Assembly: GCA_020073395.1 (NCBI GenBank)
Contig: JAIQFF010000004.1
Span: 1-64,000 of the forward strand
Direction: 5' to 3'
Length of the DNA: 64,000 bases
Source: Terriglobia bacterium
GTDB taxonomy: Bacteria > Acidobacteriota > Terriglobia > Terriglobales > Acidobacteriaceae
The stretch's first letter is position 1, and each line of letters begins with the position of its first letter. Shown piece after piece: positions 28,024 to 35,625 of the stretch. The position numbers were made by a program, and so were the translations under genes. The notes under the pieces were generated by a model. It had not been told where the DNA came from, did no database searches, and was given only the letters and a program-made list of their open reading frames with translations.

Positions 28024-29151
28024 TTACGTCGTTCCTAAAATTTCGCCCCTTACGTTCTTCAGCACGTACAGGGCGCGCTCCACTCCCACCTCGCCGGAAA
28101 GAATGGGATCTTCATTCTCGACGCTGAAAATACCTTCGAATCCGACATCCATGTAGGCGCGCATGATTTCTTTCCAGGTGCCTGCGCTGTGGCCGTAGCC
28201 CACCGCGCGGAATGTCTCCGAGGCCTGCGAAAGATCGCTCTTGTCGAAAGCGAAGTTGAGCACGCCATATCGATCGACATTGTTCTTGTAAAAGGTCGTG
28301 TCTTTCATGTGGGCGTGGAAAAGCGCGCCTTGCTTGCCCAGCATGTGAATGACCTCGACGGCGTCACACTGCTGCCAGAAAAGATGGCTGAGATCGCAGT
28401 TGGCCCCAATCTCCTCGCCTACTGCCTCGCGCAGACGCAGCAGCGTCTTGGGGTTGTACACCACAAAATTCGGATGCATCTCCAGGGCGATCTTATGAAT
28501 GCCATGCTCGCGGGCAAACTTGGCTGCCTGCTTCCAGAACGGGATCACTTTCTCTTTCCACTGCCAGTCGAGCATTTGTCCGTACTCAGGCGGCCAGCGG
28601 TAGGTGACCCAGTTGGGCATGGTGTCCGTCGGGCTACCGCCGGGACAGCCCGAGAAACCCACGATCACACTCACCCCGAGGCGTTCGGCCAGCAGCACGG
28701 TGCGGCGGAAGGATTCCGCATCGCGCTCTGCGATCTTGGGATCCGGTGACACCGGGTTGCCGTGGCAACTGAACGTCGCCACCTGGATGTTGCGGTCTTC
28801 AAATTTCTTCTTCCAGGCCTTGGCTTTGGCCGCATCGTCCAGCAAATCCTTTACCGGACAGTGGGTTGAATTGGGATAGCCGCCGGTCCCGATCTCGACC
28901 GCCTCCACTCCCCAGGCGGCAAATTTGTCGATCATTTCGTCCGTGGACAAATTGGGAAACGCAGGGTCGAAGACGCCGATCGGAATCTTGCGCAACGTGC
29001 CCGGCGCAGAAGGCTTTTCGTCTGACTGCGAAGCAGCGGCGCCGCCTAAGGCGGAGGCGGCCCGTGGCGCTGCCGCTGCGACCGCGAGCAGACTGGAAGT
29101 TGCAAGAAAGTCTCTTCGGCTGCGGGAGTTGGGTGCGGACTTCTTATCCAT
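28024..29151 (-). CDS. Sugar phosphate isomerase/epimerase-like TIM barrel, TAT signal
   Basis: NSRSRRDFLATSSLLAVAAAA; AWGVEAVEIGTGG; ALEMHPNFVVYNP; FHAHMKDT. Confidence 0.85.
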   Translation of the reverse strand: MDKKSAPNSRSRRDFLATSSLLAVAAAAPRAASALGGAAASQSDEKPSAPGTLRKIPIGVFDPAFPNLSTDEMIDKFAAWGVEAVEIGTGGYPNSTHCPVKDLLDDAAKAKAWKKKFEDRNIQVATFSCHGNPVSPDPKIAERDAESFRRTVLLAERLGVSVIVGFSGCPGGSPTDTMPNWVTYRWPPEYGQMLDWQWKEKVIPFWKQAAKFAREHGIHKIALEMHPNFVVYNPKTLLRLREAVGEEIGANCDLSHLFWQQCDAVEVIHMLGKQGALFHAHMKDTTFYKNNVDRYGVLNFAFDKSDLSQASETFRAVGYGHSAGTWKEIMRAYMDVGFEGIFSVENEDPILSGEVGVERALYVLKNVRGEILGTT

Positions 29152-29230
29152 GGCGTGTCCCCAAGCGGTTGGATTGATAGGTCTATTGAGTACCGCGCCC
29201 GCATTATACGCATCCCGCGAAGCAACGATC

Positions 29231-29285
29231 CACCACGAACCACTTAGGGGCAGATGCCCTCATCTGCACTACGTGGTTCGCGGTG
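29231..29285. repeat. Double-stem palindrome in isomerase/RpiR divergent region
   Basis: CACCACGAACCAC (29231-29243)/GTGGTTCGCGGTG (29273-29285), 12/13 complementary; inner GCAGATG (29250-29256)/CATCTGC (29261-29267). Confidence 0.7.
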
Positions 29286-29363
29286 TTGACAAGAAGGCCG
29301 CTTTCTACCATGCTTTTGTGCCCGATGAGAAAGTCGCGGAAAGTCACGCGTTCTGTTCTAGTA

Positions 29364-30200
29364 ATGAGTCCATCTGCCCGCATCAGCCTCCTGAGCCCAA
29401 AACGACAGCAGATCATTCGCCCGGCTTTCGAACGGCCGCGCGAGTTTGTTCTGATGAGCGTGCGGGCAATGGCCAAGCGCTTGCGCACCGATCCCGCCAC
29501 CATGGTCCGGATCGTTCGCGGTATGAAGTTTGAGTCCTACCGTGAATTCCAGCATTACGTGCACGAACTGTCCATTGCCCACGCCACTTCGCTCGATACC
29601 ATGCAGACCGGCCCGCCGGCCAGGTCCGCCATCTCTACCCAAGTGCGGGCTTCGCTCGACCAGGACCTCAAGAGCCTGAACCATCTGGCCCAGACCATCG
29701 AACCGGCGAGGATCGCGGCCCTGGTGCGGCGACTCTATTCGGTGCGGCGCGTCGTGCTGCTGGGCGGTGATCTGGCAGCCAATTTGGTGAACTTTCTGGA
29801 GCACCTGCTTATCATCCTGGGACTGCCAGTGACCAGCGCCACGACACCGGCCGAGGTTGTGCACAAAGTTCGCATGCTGGGGAAACGGGACCTGGTGATT
29901 GCCGTCAGCCACGGCCGCGGCCTGCGGCAGACGGTGGAAGGCCTGCGTCAGGCCCGCGCCCAGGGCGCTTACTGCGTGGGCATCACCAACACGCTGGTAT
30001 CTCCCATCGGACAGTTTGCCCACGAGTTCTTTCTGACTTCGATCGCAACTCCTTCTTTCGGCGCTTCGTATGTCGCCCCCATGGCGCTGTTCAACGTCAT
30101 CGTGCTCGCCTGTGCCAATCACCGGCGCTCGCGTACCCTCAAACTGGCGAAGCAACTGGAGCAGGAAGAACGTCACGGCTTCCGCTGGTACGAATCATGA
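29364..30200 (+). CDS. MurR/RpiR-family transcriptional regulator
   Basis: N-terminal HTH (MSVRAMAKRLRTDPATMVRIVRGM), SIS domain (VVLLGGDLAANLVNFLEHLL...DLVIAVSHGRGLRQTVEGL). ORF opens at 29283; start uncertain. Confidence 0.8.
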   Translation: MSPSARISLLSPKRQQIIRPAFERPREFVLMSVRAMAKRLRTDPATMVRIVRGMKFESYREFQHYVHELSIAHATSLDTMQTGPPARSAISTQVRASLDQDLKSLNHLAQTIEPARIAALVRRLYSVRRVVLLGGDLAANLVNFLEHLLIILGLPVTSATTPAEVVHKVRMLGKRDLVIAVSHGRGLRQTVEGLRQARAQGAYCVGITNTLVSPIGQFAHEFFLTSIATPSFGASYVAPMALFNVIVLACANHRRSRTLKLAKQLEQEERHGFRWYES

Positions 30201-32260
30201 AAGCCTGGATCTGCCGTTCCTCCTGGTTTTTGGCGATCCTGCTGCTCGCGGCCGGGACCCCTTGCTCGGCGTTCGCCGTCGAGCCGCCTTCCCCGCCCGC
30301 CTACAACATCCGCATGGAGAACACCTGGATCCCGATGCAGGACGGCATTCGCCTGGCGGTCACTCTGTACATGCCCGACGGCGGCAAAGCGGGAGAGAAA
30401 TTCCCGGCGGTCCTCGAATATCACCCCTACCGTAAGGACGACGGCACCGCCCAACGGGATTATGAACTGTACTCCTACTTCGTGCGCCGCGGATACGTGT
30501 GTGCCCGCGTCGATATCCGCGGCTTCGGCGCCAGTGAAGGCATTCCCACCGGCCGCGAGTACTCCGAGCAGGAGCAGCTCGACGGTTTGCAGATCATCTC
30601 CTGGTTGGCCCATCAGCCCTGGTCGAACGGCAATGTCGGCATGATGGGCATCTCCTGGAGCGGCTTCAACTCTCTGCAGATGGCCATGCGGCATGCACCC
30701 GAACTCAAGGCCATCATCGCGGTGGCCGCCACCGCGGAACTCTTCCACGACGATGTGCACTACATGGACGGCATGGCGCACATCGATGAGTTCGAGTTGA
30801 ACATGGACATGGCGCCCGGCATGACCGGCGCACCCGATTACACGCTCGACGAGAAAGTTCTGGGTCCGCGCTTCGACGCTCCACCCTGGTCGCTGCTATA
30901 TCTCAAGCACCAGCATGACGGTCAATTCTGGCGAAGCCCGGTGCGCCCTTACAGCGAGATCAGGATCCCATGTTTCATTATCGGCGGCCTGCTCGATGGC
31001 TATCGCGACAGCGTCACGGACATGTTGCAACAGACCAAGGCTCCGCTGAAGGCGATTGTCGGGCCGTGGAACCACACCTTTCCTCACGACGCAGTCCCCG
31101 GCCCTGAAATCGAGTGGCGCGCTGAGGCTGTCCGCTGGTGGGATTACTGGCTCAAGGGACGAGACACCGGCGTGCTGAACGATCCCAAGCTGGTCATTTA
31201 TATGCAGCACTGGCACCCGCCGGACCCGAATCTCCCGAACGTTCCCGGGGAGTGGCGGCGCGAGGATAGCTGGCCGCCGCACGATGTGCGCGACACGGTT
31301 TTCTTTCCCCAACCGGACCATACTCTGGGAAAGACCGCGCCCCAGGCGGACCTCCATCAACTCAAATACATTCCTTCAGTGGGGGTGGAAGCCGGATTCT
31401 GGTGGGGCGAGTTGTTGAGCGATCCCCGTCCCGTGGACGCCTTCAGCCTGCTGTACGATTCCGCGCCGCTCAAAGAAGACCTGGCAATCCTGGGAAGGCC
31501 GAGGGCACTGCTGCAAGCCTCCGCCACTGCTCCCCTGGCGGACTGGTTCGCGCGGCTCTCAGACGTAGCGCCCGACGGAACCGTCACACAAATCACGGGC
31601 GCGGGCATCAACGGTGCGCAACGCGAATCCATGACGGAACCGCGCGCGCTCGAACCCGGCAAAGTGTATCCACTCGATATTGTGATGCACCTGACTTCGT
31701 GGGTTTTCCCCAAAGGTCATCGCATTCGGCTGGCGATTTCGAACGCTCAGTGGCCGATGATCCTGCCCACCCCTTATTCCATGACCACGTCACTTGAGCT
31801 CGGAAACAACGGCTCGCGGCTCACGCTGCCGGTCGTGCCCTTGATAGGCACAGCGGCTCCCGCATTTCAGCCGCCGCAGCCTGCCGAGGAGCGCAAAGAC
31901 ATCCAGAGCATTGGCTATCCCTGGCCGGGCGAGTGGACCCTCGAGCGCGACGAAGCCAACCAGAAAGCCACGGTGCACTGGAAGGGAAAGGCGGAAACCG
32001 ACTATCCCTGGGGAAAAGAAATCGACTACGAGAGCCTGGTCTATGACGCGGACGATGCCCATCCCGAAACCAGTGCAGTCCGGGGCGAGGCGGAGAGCAT
32101 CTTCACCTTGAAGGGCCGGGAACTCAGGTGGCGTGGACACCTGTCCGTGACCACCGACCAGAAGAATTTTTATTACAAGTACACGCGGGAATTGTTGAAA
32201 GACGGTCAGATGTTGAAGCAGAAGACGTGGCAAGAAATCATTCCGCGCGACCACCAATGA
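30197..32260 (+). CDS. CocE/NonD family hydrolase
   Basis: Signal peptide; GMMGISWSGFNSLQMA nucleophile motif; C-terminal X-Pro dipeptidyl-peptidase jelly-roll pattern; ATGA overlap with upstream gene. Confidence 0.88.
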   Translation: MKAWICRSSWFLAILLLAAGTPCSAFAVEPPSPPAYNIRMENTWIPMQDGIRLAVTLYMPDGGKAGEKFPAVLEYHPYRKDDGTAQRDYELYSYFVRRGYVCARVDIRGFGASEGIPTGREYSEQEQLDGLQIISWLAHQPWSNGNVGMMGISWSGFNSLQMAMRHAPELKAIIAVAATAELFHDDVHYMDGMAHIDEFELNMDMAPGMTGAPDYTLDEKVLGPRFDAPPWSLLYLKHQHDGQFWRSPVRPYSEIRIPCFIIGGLLDGYRDSVTDMLQQTKAPLKAIVGPWNHTFPHDAVPGPEIEWRAEAVRWWDYWLKGRDTGVLNDPKLVIYMQHWHPPDPNLPNVPGEWRREDSWPPHDVRDTVFFPQPDHTLGKTAPQADLHQLKYIPSVGVEAGFWWGELLSDPRPVDAFSLLYDSAPLKEDLAILGRPRALLQASATAPLADWFARLSDVAPDGTVTQITGAGINGAQRESMTEPRALEPGKVYPLDIVMHLTSWVFPKGHRIRLAISNAQWPMILPTPYSMTTSLELGNNGSRLTLPVVPLIGTAAPAFQPPQPAEERKDIQSIGYPWPGEWTLERDEANQKATVHWKGKAETDYPWGKEIDYESLVYDADDAHPETSAVRGEAESIFTLKGRELRWRGHLSVTTDQKNFYYKYTRELLKDGQMLKQKTWQEIIPRDHQ

Positions 32261-32271
32261 GTTAAGTCCCA

Positions 32272-32331
32272 GTCATCCCGAGCGCCGACTCTCACCGCGC
32301 TTGCGCGGTGAGAGCAAGTCGAGGGATGACA
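32272..32331. repeat. Single-arm family A palindrome (copy A5)
   Basis: GTCATCCCGAGCGCCGA CTCACCGCGC-TTG-CGCGGTGAG AGCAAGTCGAGGGATGACA. Confidence 0.8.
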
Positions 32332-32335
32332 GACG

Positions 32336-33625
32336 CTATTGCTTGTAAACTTTGCCGTCTTTCATCACGAACTGGACATGCTCCAGTACGCTGATGTCCT
32401 GCAAGGGATCGCCGGCAACCGCGATCACGTCGGCATACCTGCCTGGCTTAATGTCGCCGACCACATCGGAATGCCCCAGTAAGTCCGCGGCCGAAGTGGT
32501 GGCTGACTGGATGGCCTGCATCGGCGTCATACCGTACTTCACCATGAAAGCGAACTGCCTGACGCTGCGGTCGTAAGGACAGACGCCGGCGTCTGTCCCA
32601 AAGGAAAGCTTGACCCCAGCCTTCACCGCTTTGCGGAAGTTCTGCCGGTGGAGCTCTCCCAGTTCCGCGTCGTGTTGCAGAAAATCCTTCGGAATTTTTC
32701 CCAGCCTGCCCGCTTCCTGGATGCACTCTTCATCGTAGATATCCATGTCGAGATAAGTGCCGTGCTGCTTGGCTAGCGCGATGCCCTCATCATCGATCAT
32801 GGTCGCGTGCTCGATCGAGGCCACGCCCGCCCGGATTGCATTCTTGATGCCCTCGGGAGAATGGGCATGCGCCGCCACGCGCAGTCCGAAGTGACTGGCC
32901 TCGTCCACCGCGGCCTGCAACTCCTCCGGAGTAAACTCCTGCGATTTCGGGTTGCTGCCGTGGGTCAGCACGGCACCGCTGGAGAGCACCTTGATGTGGT
33001 CGGCGCCGTCGTGCACCAACTGGCGGATTTTCTGCCGCACTTCCCAGGGACTGTCCGCCTGTCCGTAACGCAGGTCCCAGGGCAGAGTGATGTCCGGCGC
33101 GAGTCCGGTCATGGCGCCGGCGCCACCCGTGATCGTTATGTAAGCCCCCGCAACATACATGCGCGGGCCTTCGATGAAACCATGGGCGATCGCATCCCGC
33201 ATGGCGACGTCGTTCAACGCGCGATAGACACCCACGTCGCGCACCGTGGTGAAGCCTTCTCTTAGAAAGGTGCGCGCGTTGGGAACGGAAGCAAAGGCAG
33301 TCTGGGCCGCAGTCATTTTTAGCTGCAAAAAGGGGTCACCATTCTCGTCGGGCGCGTCGGCGAGGTGGGTGTGGCAATCGATGAGGCCGGGCAGCACTGT
33401 CATCTGCGAGAGATCGATGACCTTGGCGTCAGCCGGAATCGCCAGACCCTTGCCCACCTTATCAATCTTGTTGTCGCGGATAAGAATGATCTGATCGTTG
33501 AGCACGGTGCCCGCCTGCGGATCCACCAGCCGGCCCGCCTTGATCGCGGTCACCTGGGCGACCGCACCCACTGCACACAACAGCGACAACCCCAGCCCTA
33601 ATGCGAGAGCTTTCTTCACTTGCAT
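32336..33625 (-). CDS. Secreted metal-dependent amidohydrolase (Xaa-Pro dipeptidase/imidazolonepropionase-like)
   Basis: MQVKKALALGLGLSLLCAVGAVAQ signal; VLPGLIDCHTHLAD; VAAHAHSPEGIKNAIRAGVASIEHAT; GTDAGV; start at 33625 within ORF 32336..33724. Confidence 0.88.
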   Translation of the reverse strand: MQVKKALALGLGLSLLCAVGAVAQVTAIKAGRLVDPQAGTVLNDQIILIRDNKIDKVGKGLAIPADAKVIDLSQMTVLPGLIDCHTHLADAPDENGDPFLQLKMTAAQTAFASVPNARTFLREGFTTVRDVGVYRALNDVAMRDAIAHGFIEGPRMYVAGAYITITGGAGAMTGLAPDITLPWDLRYGQADSPWEVRQKIRQLVHDGADHIKVLSSGAVLTHGSNPKSQEFTPEELQAAVDEASHFGLRVAAHAHSPEGIKNAIRAGVASIEHATMIDDEGIALAKQHGTYLDMDIYDEECIQEAGRLGKIPKDFLQHDAELGELHRQNFRKAVKAGVKLSFGTDAGVCPYDRSVRQFAFMVKYGMTPMQAIQSATTSAADLLGHSDVVGDIKPGRYADVIAVAGDPLQDISVLEHVQFVMKDGKVYKQ

Positions 33626-33692
33626 CACCTCGGTCTCTTGATTGCGTGGCGACAACCGATTGCAGGTTGCTTCGCAGATTGAAGATTTGTAA

Positions 33693-34832
33693 TCAATCGG
33701 CGGCCGCGGCCGTGGCTTCCACACCGCTTTTCAAGTCCGCCGCCAGCAGCCGGTGAAACAGATGCTCCCCGGCCTCGCGCCGCACCGACAGCCGGCCCGC
33801 GCCATAAGCGCGCGACTTCAAGCCTCGCTGAACCGCTTCGCAGATACCTAGGTCTTCGTCCTGGACCCGGGCGCCCACGGCAACACTTTGTTCGTTGTAC
33901 TCGCAGCGAGCTTCGCTGATATCAGCGAAGTAGAAATCGAAAATCACGCGGCAATGATCGACGTCCAGCGGCAGCACCAGGTTGGTGTCCATATAGCCTT
34001 CGTAGCAATTGATCATCAGGTTGGGATATTGCCAGAAGTACCAGGCGCGGTCGCCCTGGCGGGTGGAAGCCGTGGCTGCGTCTTCCTTGCCCGCCACCAT
34101 CGGACTCGACTGCAGGCAGTAACGGTCTTCGTTCTCGATGGTGTACTCCTTGTAATCGAGCACCGAGCTCAGCCCTTTGTGCAGATGGGGAACGTGGTAT
34201 CCGCCGTCGAGATAGTTATCCGCAAATACTTTCCAGTTGCAGTGGATGTCATAGGTGCGGCTGTCGAAGTAGTGCAGCTTGCTCACCCCCAGTGGTGCCA
34301 CGCGTTTGACCAGGCCGCCGAGGAAATCGTTGAGCGGAGCAGCCTGCGGATCCAGATTTACGAATACAAACTTCTCCCAGGTTTCCGCCTTCACCGGAAC
34401 CAGGCCGTTCTGCCGACGCTCAAAGTTCTTCACGCCATCGAATTCCGGCATGCCCTTCAGCGAACCGTCCAGCCCGTAGTTCCAGCCGTGGTAGGGACAA
34501 TGCAGGATGGAAGCCTGCCCGCAAGGCTCCGTGACCACGGCCGCGGCGTGATGACGACACACGTTGTAAAAGCCGCGCAGAACTCCGTCATTGCCGCGCA
34601 CCACGACGATCGGTTCGCCGGCGATGCTGGCAGTCACGAACTGGCCCGGCTTTTCCACCTGCTCGACTCGTCCCACCATTTGCCAGGTCTTGCTGAAAAC
34701 GGTTTGGGCCTCGAGCTCCGCTATACGCGCGTCCACATACCAGGGCGCGGGAATGGTAGAAGCGTCCGGCAATGCGGCCTTATCGTTGTAGGCTGCGAGA
34801 ATCTCCGATACCGTCATGCACCTGTTGTTCAT
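33693..34832 (-). CDS. Rieske (2Fe-2S) oxygenase alpha subunit, choline monooxygenase-like
   Basis: CRHHAAAV..CPYHGWNYGLDGSL Rieske ligands; NWKVFADNYLDGGYHVPHLHKGL; start ATG 34832 overlaps TetR stop (ATGA). Confidence 0.85.
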   Translation of the reverse strand: MNNRCMTVSEILAAYNDKAALPDASTIPAPWYVDARIAELEAQTVFSKTWQMVGRVEQVEKPGQFVTASIAGEPIVVVRGNDGVLRGFYNVCRHHAAAVVTEPCGQASILHCPYHGWNYGLDGSLKGMPEFDGVKNFERRQNGLVPVKAETWEKFVFVNLDPQAAPLNDFLGGLVKRVAPLGVSKLHYFDSRTYDIHCNWKVFADNYLDGGYHVPHLHKGLSSVLDYKEYTIENEDRYCLQSSPMVAGKEDAATASTRQGDRAWYFWQYPNLMINCYEGYMDTNLVLPLDVDHCRVIFDFYFADISEARCEYNEQSVAVGARVQDEDLGICEAVQRGLKSRAYGAGRLSVRREAGEHLFHRLLAADLKSGVEATAAAAD

Positions 34833-35506
34833 GCTCCGATCGCCCTCTTCAGCACGTCCAGAAACTGAGTGATGCGCGCGTCCTTCTTTTCCTGTGGACC
34901 GCCCTGACGGCGGAACAAGCCCGGATCCAATTCTTCCGTGAGCAGCGCGTCCTGGAAGCGTTCCATCGTCCAATCTAAAATTGAGACCATCATTTCCTGG
35001 TCCATTTCACGAAGAAGCTCGCCGCGCTGCAATCCGTAACGCACGAAGGCAACTGTGCCGTAGGGATCTTCGGCCAGGAGGAAGCGGTTGATTTCGCGCT
35101 TCAGGGTAAGGTCGGTGCCATAGTTTCCCAGCAGTGACACCCGGTAAGGAATCCAGTCTTCATGCAGCAAGTGTTCGGTGCTCACCAGCCAGTAGCGCAG
35201 CACTTCGAAGAAGCCCCGCTCTCGCACATCCGCGGGTGCGTCGAGGTAGCGCGGGAACGAACGGACGGCTTTCTTATAGACCTCGAAAAACAATCCGTCT
35301 TTGCTGCCGAAGTGCTGGAAGATCGATCCCTTGGCGATGCCGAGCGCGGCTGCGATGTCACCCACCCGAGCGGCGTGGTAGCCCTGCTCGGCAAAATGGC
35401 GCATGGCGGCATCAATGATTCGGGTTCGCTTGCCTTCGGAACGGGGCCGGGGCGGCATACTGCGATAACGGGGCGGGGAGACGAGACTGCTTCCAATTCC
35501 ACTCAT
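34829..35506 (-). CDS. TetR/AcrR family transcriptional regulator
   Basis: RTRIIDAAMRHFAEQGYHAARVGDIAAALGIAKGSIFQHFGSKDGLF HTH; ORF opens with TTG at 35518, ATG at 35506. Confidence 0.92.
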   Translation of the reverse strand: MSGIGSSLVSPPRYRSMPPRPRSEGKRTRIIDAAMRHFAEQGYHAARVGDIAAALGIAKGSIFQHFGSKDGLFFEVYKKAVRSFPRYLDAPADVRERGFFEVLRYWLVSTEHLLHEDWIPYRVSLLGNYGTDLTLKREINRFLLAEDPYGTVAFVRYGLQRGELLREMDQEMMVSILDWTMERFQDALLTEELDPGLFRRQGGPQEKKDARITQFLDVLKRAIGA

Positions 35507-35509
35507 ATC

Positions 35510-35522
35510 TGACCTCAAGTCA
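35510..35522. promoter_or_regulatory. Operator-like palindrome TGACCTCAAGTCA upstream of TetR gene
   Basis: 13-bp imperfect palindrome TGACYTSARGTCA four bases upstream of the TetR ATG. Confidence 0.6.
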
Positions 35523-35607
35523 TAAGACTGTACAGAAATACCGGCTGAATTTCAATTCTATTTGCCAAGAGGATGCGGTAATGTATCTTGCTTTCATACC
35601 AGCGTTA

Positions 35608-35620
35608 TAACTTCAGGTCA
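35608..35620. promoter_or_regulatory. Operator-like palindrome TAACTTCAGGTCA upstream of FAD gene
   Basis: Same motif family as 35510-35522, inverted orientation (TTATRACTTSAGGTCA), 5 bp before GTG start. Confidence 0.6.
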
Positions 35621-35625
35621 TTAAA

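Noticed and set aside
29358-30176. 272-aa minus-strand ORF opposite the RpiR gene
   Set aside because: Plus strand has HTH and SIS motifs and a coupled downstream gene; the minus frame is His/Gln/Arg-rich noise.
33888-34868. 326-aa plus-strand ORF opposite the Rieske oxygenase
   Set aside because: Antisense to a CDS with clear Rieske ligands.
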